Assembly: GCF_022179445.1 (NCBI RefSeq)
Contig: NZ_BPQU01000003.1
Coordinates: forward strand, 1 to 64,000
Origin: Methylobacterium mesophilicum
GTDB lineage: Bacteria > Pseudomonadota > Alphaproteobacteria > Rhizobiales > Beijerinckiaceae
Reading direction: 5' to 3'
DNA length: 64,000 nt
Below are positions 25,818 to 40,382 of this stretch, one piece after another (the first letter of the stretch is position 1; every line of letters starts with the position of its first letter). The notes beneath the pieces are model-generated. The model worked only from the letters and a program-made list of their open reading frames with translations. It searched no databases and was not told the origin of the DNA. Position numbers and translations under genes: made by a program.

Positions 25818-26114
25818 ATGACCAAGATCAAGACCCTCGCGGGCGCCGGCGCTCTCATCCTGATGTCGACTGCTGCCTTCGCGGCGCCGTGCGCGACCGG
25901 GACGACCGTGACGCGCGACAAGGAAGCCAGCAAGGCCTCGACCGTGGATCCGAGCGTGAAGACCCCGACCACCCCGGGTGCCAAGGCTGAGTCGCCCGGC
26001 ACCGTCGGCGCCATGACCAACGCCGGCACCGCGACCTCGCCGTCGGACGTGCAGGCTCAGTCGCAGGGCAAGCCGACCGCCGCGCAGGCCGGCAAGGGCG
26101 GCGACGACTGCTGA
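25818..26114 (+). CDS. Small exported protein, predicted general-stress inducible
   Basis: This is a 98-residue protein. A signal peptide (MTKIKTLAGAGALILMSTAA, cleavage after AFA) is followed by a disordered Thr/Ala/Ser/Pro-rich mature part with a lone Cys near the mature N terminus and one at the very C terminus (GGDDC). The stretch SPGTVGAMTNAGTATSPSDV and QGKPTAAQ recalls small exported proteins seen in Rhizobiales, but I am not sure of the family name. GGAGGA precedes the start, and a consensus EcfG promoter lies just upstream. A hairpin follows the gene. Confidence 0.8.
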   Translation: MTKIKTLAGAGALILMSTAAFAAPCATGTTVTRDKEASKASTVDPSVKTPTTPGAKAESPGTVGAMTNAGTATSPSDVQAQSQGKPTAAQAGKGGDDC

Positions 26115-26143
26115 TCTCCGCTCCATCATCTGACGTCACGACG

Positions 26144-26175
26144 AACGCCCGCCCGGCCCTGCCGAGGCGGGCGTT
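26144..26175. terminator. Hairpin between convergent genes
   Basis: AACGCCCGCC and GGCGGGCGTT form a perfect 10-bp stem around a 12-base loop. It lies 30 bases after the small exported protein gene and just before the end of the convergent eda gene. No T run follows, so it may work on both strands as a weak terminator. Confidence 0.5.
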
Positions 26176-26192
26176 CCCGTGCTCCGGGATGC

Positions 26193-26822
26193 TTACGCGG
26201 CCCGGCGCAGCTTCGAGGCTGCCCGAGCCGCTCGGGTGACGGCGTCGCGGTCGAGGACCCCGGGCTTCACGACCCAGCTGCCGCCGACGCACAGAACTGA
26301 CGGAACGGCCAGCCAATCCGGAGCGGTCGCCTCGGTGATTCCGCCGGTCGGGCAGAACTTCACACGGCCGAACACGGGCGTCAGCGCCTTCAGTGCCTTG
26401 ATCCCGCCCGCGGCCTCGGCCGGGAAGAACTTGAACCGGTCGAGACCGTGGTCCAGGCCGCGCATGATGTCGGCGGCGGTGGCGATGCCCGGCAGGTAGG
26501 GCACGCCGTTGGCCTTGACGGCATCGGTCAGCGGGTCCGTGAGCCCCGGCGAGACGATGAACTCCGCCCCGGCCGCCAAGGCGCTGTCGAGGTCGCCGGG
26601 GTTCAGGACCGTGCCGGCCCCGACCACCGCCCCCTCGACCTGGGCCATCTCTCGGATCACCTCAAGGGCGGCGGGGGTGCGCAGGGTGACCTCCAGGGCG
26701 GTCAGCCCGCCCGCCACCAGAGCTTCGGCGATCGGCCTGGCCTGGGCGACATCCTCGATGACGAGGACCGGGATGACGGGCACGGAGCGCATCAGCGCGT
26801 CGATGCTGGTCAGATCGTTCAT
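26193..26822 (-). CDS. eda: 2-dehydro-3-deoxy-phosphogluconate (KDPG) aldolase
   Basis: This 209-residue class I aldolase splits KDPG into pyruvate and glyceraldehyde 3-phosphate, the last Entner-Doudoroff step. The catalytic Glu lies in ALEVTLRTPAAL, the Schiff-base Lys in RFKFFPAEAAGG near residue 132, and the phosphate site in CPTGGIT. It follows edd by 23 bases on the same strand, forming an edd-eda operon. The enzyme may also use 4-hydroxy-2-oxoglutarate. Confidence 0.96.
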   Translation of the reverse strand: MNDLTSIDALMRSVPVIPVLVIEDVAQARPIAEALVAGGLTALEVTLRTPAALEVIREMAQVEGAVVGAGTVLNPGDLDSALAAGAEFIVSPGLTDPLTDAVKANGVPYLPGIATAADIMRGLDHGLDRFKFFPAEAAGGIKALKALTPVFGRVKFCPTGGITEATAPDWLAVPSVLCVGGSWVVKPGVLDRDAVTRAARAASKLRRAA

Positions 26823-26845
26823 GATCGGCTTCTCCGGTTCGACGT

Positions 26846-28672
<1,827 letters not shown>

Positions 28673-28832
28673 GCTCGTTCCTCCGTCAGGGTGCCGGCGG
28701 ATCGCAGGGCCGGCACTGATCCCGGCCGCGACCGCGTCGCACCGGGCTATCTAGGCGGTGCCCGGGACGATGTAACCCGGTCGTGGCGCAGGGCGGCCGA
28801 GCGCGGCTGCCGACGATGGCCGTCCCAATCAC

Positions 28833-28945
28833 ACCCTCATCCAGAGGCGCGAGCGCAGCGAGCCTCGAAGGAGGTCTCCAGGGAGCGCGTCTGACTGGAG
28901 GGCTTCTTCGAGGGCGATGCTATGCGCCGCGACCTCCGGATGAGG
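28833..28945. repeat. Imperfect inverted-repeat element between edd and the asparaginase gene
   Basis: The left arm (28833-28881, starting CCTCATCC and ending CCTCGAAGGAGGTCTCCAG) is mirrored by the right arm (28895-28945, CTGGAG... to GGATGAGG) with several mismatches around a 13-base loop. The arm sequence resembles a palindromic intergenic repeat that I recall from Rhizobiales genomes. The spacer 28673-28977 holds nothing else that I can recognise. It separates two minus-strand genes. Confidence 0.65.
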
Positions 28946-28977
28946 TCGCGGGTGGGAAGCTTGGGAATGACGGGTGT

Positions 28978-31535
<2,558 letters not shown>

Positions 31536-31865
31536 GGGGCGCCTCTCGAACCTCAGGTTCGACAGTCTGGAGGCGCGCTGCCGCGGCTTAGCGAGATGAT
31601 CTTAGGGTGTAGGCTCTCGAGGCTCGTGCCACCGGCGGTTCGAAAGGCGTAGGATCACGACGGGCCTCGATCCTGGACCGGTGCCGATCCCGACCCCTGC
31701 GGGAGGGGCCGGGCTTCGGCAGGACCGGTACCGCAAGACATTGAACCGTCAGCGTTTCCGCGTCCGACGTCCCGGCTCCGGGACGCCGTAACGACGGCCC
31801 CGGCACCCGCCGGACTCGAGCCTTCCGGCAAACGCGTGGACCCGGGGCCATCGCCCCGCGCGCGA
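31536..31865. other. Gene-free spacer
   Basis: These 330 bases lie between the start of the acyltransferase gene and the end of the YdcZ-type gene. I see no convincing gene, terminator or repeat. Open frames here are GC-driven and Arg/Pro-rich. Confidence 0.4.
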
Positions 31866-32804
31866 TCAAAACACCGAGATCAGCACGATGCCGGCTGCCA
31901 TCAGCAAGCCGCCGATCAGCCGACCGATCCCGGCCCGGACGCGCTTCATGCCGAGCCAACCGAAATGGTCGATGGCGATGGAGGTGAACAGGTTGGCGGT
32001 GATCAGCAGACCGTTGAAGGCGCCGGCTCCGACCTTGTCGACGAACAGCAGGCCGGCGAACACCGCCACCGCCCCGGCGATGCCGCCCAGCGCGCCCCAC
32101 CACGGCACCCGGGCCACGTCCGCCCGGGTCGGCAGAGGGGTCGGGCGGAGCAGGAACACGAACAGGAAGACCAACGCGACCGGAATGAACGACACGGTGG
32201 CGGCGAGCCAGGGGTTCACCAGGGCACCGCGCAGCTGCGCGTTGAGCACCACGCCGACCGCCTGGAGCGAGCCCGCGACCAGGATGAACGGGTAGAGCAA
32301 CCGTGCCATCAGGCCGCCCTTGCCCGACTCGGCCTGCTCGTCGTCCGATTTCGGGCCGGTGGCGCGGGCGATGAACACGATGCCCACCACCATCAGCAGG
32401 CCCCCGAGCCACGGCATCGCCTTGAAGCCCCCGGCCTTGAGGCCGAACAGGCCGAGGCTGTCGAGCGCCAGGGAGGTCAGGATGTTGGCCGTGATGGTCA
32501 GGCCGTTGAACGGGCCGGCCCCGACCTTGTCCACGAAGGCGAGGCCGCCGAACACCGCCACCGCGCCGGCCACCCCGCCGAGCGGCGCGTACCAGGGCAT
32601 CGAGCCCAGGGTCTGCAGCGTCGGCAGCGGCGTCGGCATGGTGAAGAACAGGATCGTGAAAACGATCACGATCGGCATGAACGAGTAGGTCGCCGCCAGC
32701 CACGGATTGACCAGCGCGTCGCGCAGGCGCGCGTTCATGGAATTGCCGAGCGCCTGCAAGGCGCCTGCGACCAGGATGAAGGGATAGAGCAGGGCGGCGT
32801 TCAA
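31866..32804 (-). CDS. YdcZ-type (DUF606/DMT) transporter, internally duplicated
   Basis: This is a 312-residue membrane protein made of two homologous five-helix halves. Residues 1-150 begin MNAALLYPFILVAGALQALG, and residues 166-312 begin ARLLYPFILVAGSLQAVG. Each half repeats NPWLAAT-SF and AGAVAVF-GL-FVDKVGAG-FNGL. Most YdcZ proteins are single about-150-residue units that pair, so this one is a fused dimer. The linker SDDEQAESGKGGL is polar. The substrate is unknown. It is followed upstream on the same strand by an ArsB-like carrier. Confidence 0.85.
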   Translation of the reverse strand: MNAALLYPFILVAGALQALGNSMNARLRDALVNPWLAATYSFMPIVIVFTILFFTMPTPLPTLQTLGSMPWYAPLGGVAGAVAVFGGLAFVDKVGAGPFNGLTITANILTSLALDSLGLFGLKAGGFKAMPWLGGLLMVVGIVFIARATGPKSDDEQAESGKGGLMARLLYPFILVAGSLQAVGVVLNAQLRGALVNPWLAATVSFIPVALVFLFVFLLRPTPLPTRADVARVPWWGALGGIAGAVAVFAGLLFVDKVGAGAFNGLLITANLFTSIAIDHFGWLGMKRVRAGIGRLIGGLLMAAGIVLISVF

Positions 32805-32877
32805 GATCGGGGTCTCCGGTCGTGGGAGGGCGAGGCGGTTCGGTGCGGCGTCGTCCTGGGATCCGGAGACCGGGTTC

Positions 32878-34146
32878 TCAGACGAGGAGGAGGGCGGCCA
32901 GCGCCAGCACGAGGGCGGGCGGCATCACCAGCAGGCCGAGCTTCAGGAACTGCCAGGCCGACACGTCCTCGCCCTCGCGGCGGATCGCCGTGAGCCACAG
33001 GATCGTGGCGAGCGAGCCGGTCACCGACAGGTTCGGCCCGAGATCGACGCCGATCAGGATCGCGCCCGCGACCTTGTGCGAGACCTCCGCGGCCTGGACG
33101 GCGGCGCCGGCGAGCAGCCCGGCCGGCAGGTTGTTCACGAGGTTGGTGCCGAAGGCGACGAGGGCGCCGCCCGCCCAGGCGGTGGCGGTGGGATCGCCCT
33201 GGGCGTAGGTCTTCAGGGTGTCGGCCAGCAGGGTCAGCACGCCGGTCTTCTCCAGCGCCTCGACCAGCACGAACAGGCCCGCCACCAGTGGCAGCACCGC
33301 CCAGGACACGTCCTTGACCACCTCGACCAGGCCGCCACGGTTGAGCGCCACCACCAGCAGGGTCGTGGCGAGGCCGGCCACGAAGGTCGGCAGGCCGAGC
33401 TCGATGCCGGCGGCCGAGGCGCCGATCAGCGCGCCCGCGGTGGCGATGATGCCCAGGCCCGCAACCTTGCCGCCGAGGCCGAGGCTCACGGTCTCGACGT
33501 CGGTCTTGATGCTCTGGCCCTTGAGCCGGCTGTTCTGGGTCAGCCGCAGCACCGCGTAGGTGGCGACGATCGCCAGCGCTGATGGCAGCGCGAAGGTGGC
33601 CAGCCACTGGCCGAGCGGCGGCATGTCGGTGGCGAACACCACGAGGTTGGCCGGGTTCGAGATCGGCAGCACGAAGCTCGCCGCGTTGGCGATGAAGGCG
33701 CAGATGAACAGGTAGGGCAGGGGTTCCGCGTCGGCGGCCTTGGCGGCGGCGTAGACCGCGGGCGTCAGCACCACCGCGCAGGCATCGTTGGAGAGGAACA
33801 CCGTCACCACGGTGCCGACGAGGTAGATCAGCAGGAACAGCCGGGTCGGCGAGCCCTTGGCGGCGCGCACGGCGAGGCCGGCGAGCCAATCGAACAGCCC
33901 TTCCTTCCGGGCGATCTCGGCCAGCAGCATCATGCCGACGAGGAACAGGTAGACGTCGGTGCCCTTCGAGACGCCGTCGAGGGCGACCTGCCAGGGCAGC
34001 AGGCCGAGAACGACCAGCAGGGCGGCGCCGAGCACCGCCCAGATCGCCTCCGGCCACGAGAACGGGCGCACGATCACGCCCAGGGTCGCGAGCGCGGCGA
34101 TGCCCCAGGTCGCCAAATTCGGTGTCAGGCTCAATCCAGCGAACAC
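32878..34146 (-). CDS. ArsB/NhaD-type ion transporter (arsenite-permease-like)
   Basis: This is a 422-residue inner-membrane carrier with about 11-12 helices. FLSNDACAVVLTPAVYAA and FVLPISNPANLVVFA in the first half, and TNLVNNLPAGLLAGAA and GVDLGPNLSVTGSLATILWL in the second, are the paired re-entrant motifs of the ArsB family. It would extrude arsenite or a related anion with proton exchange. No arsR, arsC or arsA gene is nearby, so a role in arsenic resistance is not secured by context. Confidence 0.85.
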   Translation of the reverse strand: MFAGLSLTPNLATWGIAALATLGVIVRPFSWPEAIWAVLGAALLVVLGLLPWQVALDGVSKGTDVYLFLVGMMLLAEIARKEGLFDWLAGLAVRAAKGSPTRLFLLIYLVGTVVTVFLSNDACAVVLTPAVYAAAKAADAEPLPYLFICAFIANAASFVLPISNPANLVVFATDMPPLGQWLATFALPSALAIVATYAVLRLTQNSRLKGQSIKTDVETVSLGLGGKVAGLGIIATAGALIGASAAGIELGLPTFVAGLATTLLVVALNRGGLVEVVKDVSWAVLPLVAGLFVLVEALEKTGVLTLLADTLKTYAQGDPTATAWAGGALVAFGTNLVNNLPAGLLAGAAVQAAEVSHKVAGAILIGVDLGPNLSVTGSLATILWLTAIRREGEDVSAWQFLKLGLLVMPPALVLALAALLLV

Positions 34147-34214
34147 GTCTAACTATCTCCCCCCGGAGGCGTGGCGAGGCTCACCACTCTGCGACGAACA
34201 CCACTTGGTCAGGG

Positions 34215-35516
34215 TCACCACTTGCGGCCGTAGCGGTTCGGTCCGAGCTGATCGCCGCGGATTCCCTTCCGGACCCAGCTCTGGATCCGGCCCGCGTCGC
34301 CACCAGGCTTTTCCGGCATCGGCGGCGCGGCCGCATTGTCCGAGACTGCGATCACCGGCTCGATCACGTCGGTGTCGACGTAGTCCGGGCCGTGCCCGGG
34401 CCAGCATTCATGCACCGCCTCGACCTGGATGCTGCGTCCGCCTCCGTCCCAGGACAGCGACGCCTCGTAGCAGCGCGCGCCCTCCGCGCGGTGCATCAGG
34501 ATCCACGGGCCTGTATCGACCCGGCAATGGACGTAGCGCGGCGGTGCGTCCGAGAGCACGACGGCCCGGACGGCGATCCGCCCGTCGGCGTCGAGCGCCA
34601 TGCCGCACGTCACATCCGTCGTCGGCAGCGTGGCGACGCGGCGGTCGGCCGGGCTTGTGATCAGCACGAACGGCGCGGTCCGGTCCAGCGCGCGGAACCG
34701 CCAACTCGTCACCGGCCCGTCGATCGCCGCGACCGCGTAACCGACCGAGCCGTCCTCGTTCTGCCCGACCGAGCGGGCGGCGGCGTAGAGGGTCCGGCCG
34801 TCCGGGGCGAGTTCGTTGTAGTGGGTGTGGCCCATCTCCACGAGGCGGACCCGTGTCGCCCAGAACAGGCCGCCGATGTCGAGGCGGTCGTCCGGCTCGC
34901 GCAGGTCGTCCGGGTAGGCGTGCATGAACACGGCGCAGGGAATCTTCTTGTCGGCTGCGTCGGTGAGCTGATCGCTCAGCCATTGGGTCTGGCAACCGCC
35001 GAGCCGAAAATCCAGACCGATGCCTTTCCGGCCGAAGCCAGGGCTGACCATGTCGACGAACAGGCAGCGCACGCCCTGGATGTCGGCGGCGGCGCAGTAA
35101 TGCGAGATCGGCAGGACCGGCCACGTCTCGGGACAGCCGGATGGCGGCTGTTCCAGCTCCCAGGTGATCGGCTCCGGCAACCGGGCACCCAGGCTCGCCG
35201 CAAAGGCATGGAACGCGTCCATCCGCCCGTGCTGGCGGTCGTGGTCGCCCGGGATCAATCGCAGCGGTAGGTGCGGATGCCGGTCCAGCGCGTCCTTCAG
35301 GATGCGGTATTCCGCGGCAAAGCCGTTCTCGGCCAAATCCCCCGGCAGGTAGACGAAGTCGAACAGGTCCTGGGGGGCGATCGCCGCGATCTGATCGAGG
35401 ATCGCGGCGAGGTCGCGGGCATTCTGCGCGTCGGGATCCTGCAGGTGCAAGTCGCCGACATGCAGGAAGACGAGCGGCTCGCGCGCAGGCACGGCCTGGT
35501 GGTCGGGGGCGGACAT
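34215..35516 (-). CDS. Metallophosphoesterase (calcineurin-like) family protein
   Basis: This is a 433-residue cytoplasmic protein. The binuclear-metal motifs are in order: DLH in FLHVGDLHLQD, GD in YLPGDLAENGF, GDHD in LIPGDHDRQHG, the His in FMHAYPDD and GHTH in VEMGHTHYNEL. This matches class III (CpdA/Icc-like) phosphodiesterases in the first about 260 residues. The remaining about 170 residues form a beta-rich domain with unknown role (RAVVLSDAPPRYVHCRVDTG). The substrate is unknown. It follows the MFS gene by 20 bases on the same strand and may be co-transcribed. Confidence 0.85.
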   Translation of the reverse strand: MSAPDHQAVPAREPLVFLHVGDLHLQDPDAQNARDLAAILDQIAAIAPQDLFDFVYLPGDLAENGFAAEYRILKDALDRHPHLPLRLIPGDHDRQHGRMDAFHAFAASLGARLPEPITWELEQPPSGCPETWPVLPISHYCAAADIQGVRCLFVDMVSPGFGRKGIGLDFRLGGCQTQWLSDQLTDAADKKIPCAVFMHAYPDDLREPDDRLDIGGLFWATRVRLVEMGHTHYNELAPDGRTLYAAARSVGQNEDGSVGYAVAAIDGPVTSWRFRALDRTAPFVLITSPADRRVATLPTTDVTCGMALDADGRIAVRAVVLSDAPPRYVHCRVDTGPWILMHRAEGARCYEASLSWDGGGRSIQVEAVHECWPGHGPDYVDTDVIEPVIAVSDNAAAPPMPEKPGGDAGRIQSWVRKGIRGDQLGPNRYGRKW

Positions 35517-35536
35517 CGGAGGTTCCCGTCGGCGGT

Positions 35537-36862
35537 TCAGACGGCCGCCGGCACGGCCGGCGGAAGGCCGGAGCCGCTATCCGGTGTGCCGCTCGCGGCT
35601 TCCCCGCCCCGGGTCTCGGGCATCAGCGTCAGGTAGAGGACGAAGCCGAGCCCGGCGATCGCGGCCAGCGCCAGGAAGGCGGTGGAATAGCCGGCCGACA
35701 CGATGATCAGTCCGGCCAGCGTCGCGCTCACCGAGGCGCCGACCCCCTGGGCCGTCGCCACCGCCCCCTGGGCGGCGTTGAACCGCCCGGCACCCCGCGT
35801 CAGGTCGGCCACGACGATCGGGAACAGCGCGCCGTAGATGCCGGCCCCGACCCCATCGAGGAGCTGGACGCCGACCAGCCAAAATGGGTTGTCCGAGAAC
35901 GTGTAGAGCACGCCGCGCAGGGCCAGCACGCCGAAGGCCGCCAGGAAGATCGGCTTGCGCCCGATGATGTCGGCCCGGGCGCCGACGAACACCGCCACCG
36001 GCACCATCACGCATTGCGCGGCGACGATGCACACGGCGATCAGCGACGTCGCGTGGTCCTTTCCGGAGAGGTGGGTGAGCAGCTGCCCGACCGAGGTCAG
36101 CATCGCGGCGTTGGACAGGTGGAAGATCGCGCAGAGCACGGCGAACAACATCAGCGGCTTGTTCTGAAGCAGCGTCTTCAGGCCGGAGGGCTGCTCGTCC
36201 GCCTTGGCTTCCGCCTCGGTCATGCCGCGGGCGAGCTCGTCGTCGATGGCAGCGGCCGGGACCAGCAGCATGGCGCCGATCGAGAGCGCGGCCAGCACGC
36301 CCATCAGCCAGAACACCACGATCGGACCGAAGAAGTAGGCCAAGCCGCCGGCGATGGCCGCGGAGGCAGCGTTGCCGGCATGGTTGAAGCCCTCGTTGCG
36401 GCCGATCCGCTTGGCGAACATCTTCGGGCCGACGACGCCGAGCGTGATTGCGGCCAGCGCCGGCGGGAAGATGGTGCCGGCCACGTGAGCGATCGATTGC
36501 GTGGCGGTCACGAGGTAGAAGTTCGCGATGAACGGCAGGATCAGGCAGCTCGCCGTGACCGCGATGGCACCGCCGATCACGATCGCCCGCTTGTGGTTGG
36601 TCGCGTCGATCAGCGCTCCGGCCGGCGTCTGCGCCACGAGGCCCAGGATGCCCGCGATGGTCATCACAAGGCCGGTGGTGGCCTCGTTCCAACCCTGGTC
36701 CGGCCCCCGGACTGCGATCAGGTAGATCGCCAGATAGGGCCCGAGCCCGTCGCGCACGTCGGCGAGGAAGAAGTTGAGGGCGTCGAGGCCGCGCAACGCC
36801 TTGGTGGAGGGAGTCCGGACGGTCGCGCCGCGCGCCGCCGCTCCGGTATCGGTCCTGTCCAT
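35537..36862 (-). CDS. MFS transporter
   Basis: This is a 441-residue, 12-helix carrier. The N-terminal sequence LDALNFFLADVRDGLGPYLAIYL and the TPAGALIDATNHKRA loop resemble the MFS_1 group often next to metallophosphoesterases. QLLDGVGAGIYGALFPIVVADLTRGAGRFN is another recognisable helix pair. The Met at 36862 with AGGA 6 bases upstream is preferred over an in-frame start 19 codons earlier. It is directly upstream of the phosphoesterase gene. The substrate is unknown. Confidence 0.82.
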   Translation of the reverse strand: MDRTDTGAAARGATVRTPSTKALRGLDALNFFLADVRDGLGPYLAIYLIAVRGPDQGWNEATTGLVMTIAGILGLVAQTPAGALIDATNHKRAIVIGGAIAVTASCLILPFIANFYLVTATQSIAHVAGTIFPPALAAITLGVVGPKMFAKRIGRNEGFNHAGNAASAAIAGGLAYFFGPIVVFWLMGVLAALSIGAMLLVPAAAIDDELARGMTEAEAKADEQPSGLKTLLQNKPLMLFAVLCAIFHLSNAAMLTSVGQLLTHLSGKDHATSLIAVCIVAAQCVMVPVAVFVGARADIIGRKPIFLAAFGVLALRGVLYTFSDNPFWLVGVQLLDGVGAGIYGALFPIVVADLTRGAGRFNAAQGAVATAQGVGASVSATLAGLIIVSAGYSTAFLALAAIAGLGFVLYLTLMPETRGGEAASGTPDSGSGLPPAVPAAV

Positions 36863-37009
36863 CCTGATCCTGGCCCCCGCCCGAATGCCGCCGCGGCCGG
36901 ACCCGGTCGGGGACGGCACGTGACGAGCTTGACGCCCGCTTAATCCATCTGTTCCCTGTAATTGTTCGAGAAGACTCGTTCGGGGACGATTCTCAGGCCT
37001 GTGAGTGGT

Positions 37010-38403
<1,394 letters not shown>

Positions 38404-38419
<16 letters not shown>

Positions 38420-39867
38420 GGCAGGTCCAGCACGAAGGTGGTCTCGGGCGCGCCATCGATCAGCCTGACGGCGCCGCGATGCGCCAGGGCGATCTCACGC
38501 ACGATTGCGAGACCGAGGCCGGTCCCGTCCGGCCGTCCGGTCACGAACGGCTCGAACAGCCCGGGGCGGATCGTGGGATCGATGCCGGGGCCGGTGTCGC
38601 TCACGCGCAGGTGCAGGCGTACCACGCCCGCGACCGTCACCCGCTCGGCGGCAAGACGGACCCGGCCCCCCGGGGGCGTGTGCTGAAGCGCGTTGAGCAG
38701 CAGGTTGTCCAGCGCGCGGGCGATCTGGGCGCCGTCGATCTGCGGTCGGTCCGCTCCGGGCAACGCGTCCCCCGCGATCGCGATCCGCACGGCTCGGGCG
38801 CTCGCCAGATCCTCGTGCAGGCGCGCGCAATCGGCGAGCAACGCGGCGATATCGGTGGGGCTGCGGGTGAGCGTGCGGGCCTGGGTGAGGTTCAGGAGGT
38901 CGCGCAGCAGGTGATCGACCCGGGCGATCTGGCCGAGCACGCTCTCCAGGGCCACCGTGGCGCGTTCCGGATTGCCGCTGGCCAGGGCGTTCTCAGCCTT
39001 GAGCCGCATCGCCGCGATCGGGTTGCGGATCTCGTGGGCGATGCTGGCCGCGAGGCGCCCCACGGCCGCCAGGCGCTCCGCGGCGACCACCCGCGCCTGC
39101 GCCTCGCGGAGGCGCCCGCCTGCGGCGTTGAGGGCATCGACCAGCCGGTCGAGCTCGCGCTCGCCGGTCCGTTGCAACCGCGGCAGGTCCTCGCCGTCCG
39201 GCCGGGGCGCGGCCAGTGCGGCCTCCAACCGGGCGATCCGGCCCGAGAACCCGTACAGGAACCATCCGAGGAATGCGGCCGACCCCAGCACGGTCACGGC
39301 CAGGAAGCCTAGGCCGGCAAGGAAGCGCGTGTAGGCGGGCCCGTCGTTGACGTGGGCGCGGCCCATGGTCCAGGCGGTCAGCCCGGGTTCGGGTCCGTGC
39401 AGCGGGCAGCCCTGGACCAGCAGCACCTGCGTGCGGCTCGGCCGGCGGAACGCCACGGCGTGGTCCACCCGCAGGGCCTGGGCATTCACCCCCGCGATGC
39501 TGTCGCGCTCGGCCTCGGGGAGGTCGGTCTTCGGCCCGGTGCCCTCGTAGGTCGGGTACGCGTAGGCGACAGGGCCGTCCGCGGCGCTCCAGACCCCACC
39601 CTCAATGCCCGGGAAGAGTTCGAGCGCCGCCCCGACGGTGCCGCCGAGCTCGCTCCGCGGGATGTTACCCTTGGTCCGGCGGGTCAGAGCGGCGTAGCGG
39701 TCGATGATCTCCCGGCAGGCCCGCCCAACCGCCACCTCCGCCTGCGCGACCTGGACGGCGGTGGATTGGCTGTAGAACCCGAACATGAGGTAGGCGGTGG
39801 CCGCCGCCGAGGCCAGCAGCAGGATCCACAAGGCGAGCAGCCGGGCGCGTAGGCTATAGGCCGTCAC
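38404..39867 (-). CDS. Sensor histidine kinase, partner of the NtrC-type regulator
   Basis: This is a 487-residue membrane kinase. Helix 1 (about 8-28) and helix 2 (about 190-212, FLAVTVLGSAAFLGWFLYGF) flank a periplasmic sensor domain of about 160 residues. The DHp His lies in SIAHEIRNPIAAMRLKAE, the N box in DNLLLNALQHTPPGG, and the G boxes in DTGPGIDP and DGTGLGLAIVREI. The GTG start at 39867 has GGAGGA upstream. A longer open frame has no such support. The signal is unknown. It is divergent from the Hpt gene. Confidence 0.9.
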
Positions 39868-40031
39868 GGCGCAGGGTCCTCCGGGGCGCCCGCCGCCCCC
39901 GCGCAGCCGATAACCGGGTGGGCACGCTGTGGAAACGGTGGCACATACCGGTGCGATCGGAATCGGCCGCTGGACCTCGCGGCGATTGCACGCTTCTGTC
40001 GAGGCGTACCGAAAATTCGCTGCCGGAGAAG

Positions 40032-40379
40032 ATGGTGTCACAGTCCCGCGTCGATCGGGCCGCGCTCGACGAACTCGAAGGTGTGATCGGCACCGAGAAG
40101 CTCGCGCGCCTGCTCGATCGCTTCGCCACGAGCCTCGCCACGGCCTTCGACGGCGTGGACCAGGGCGAGGCCGCCTACGCCCGGGAAGCCCACACCCTCG
40201 TCTCGATGTCGGGGATGCTCGGCTGCTCGGACTTGTCCCAGGCCTGCCGGGCCTTCGAGCAGGCCGCGAAGCTCGGCGGCGGCGACCTTGCGGCGCAACT
40301 GGCACATCTCCGAAGCCTGCGCGACGAGACTATCACGGCCCTGCGCGATCTGCGCGAAGAAACGCACGCGGCCCGCTGA
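40032..40379 (+). CDS. Stand-alone Hpt (histidine phosphotransfer) domain protein
   Basis: This is a 115-residue all-helical protein. The phosphorylatable His lies in ARREAHTL-like context (REAHTLVSMSGMLGCSDL, residue about 56), followed by the small-residue turn and a second helix (QACRAFEQAAKLGGG). There is no catalytic domain. It could pass phosphate between a hybrid kinase and a response regulator, but neither neighbour kinase is a hybrid. GGAG precedes the ATG. It converges on the HWE kinase gene with only 3 bases between. Confidence 0.8.
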   Translation: MVSQSRVDRAALDELEGVIGTEKLARLLDRFATSLATAFDGVDQGEAAYAREAHTLVSMSGMLGCSDLSQACRAFEQAAKLGGGDLAAQLAHLRSLRDETITALRDLREETHAAR

Positions 40380-40382
40380 CCG

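Noticed and set aside
36930-36955. GGAAC-N16-CGTC on the minus strand upstream of the MFS gene at 35537-36862
   Set aside because: The -10 element has a mismatch at a key position, and no other evidence links this transporter to stress control.
39931-39960. Sigma-54-like sequence TGGCAC-ATACCG-GTGC upstream of the Hpt gene
   Set aside because: The spacing between the GG and GC elements is one base too long (11 instead of 10), and sigma-54 promoters are strict about this spacing.
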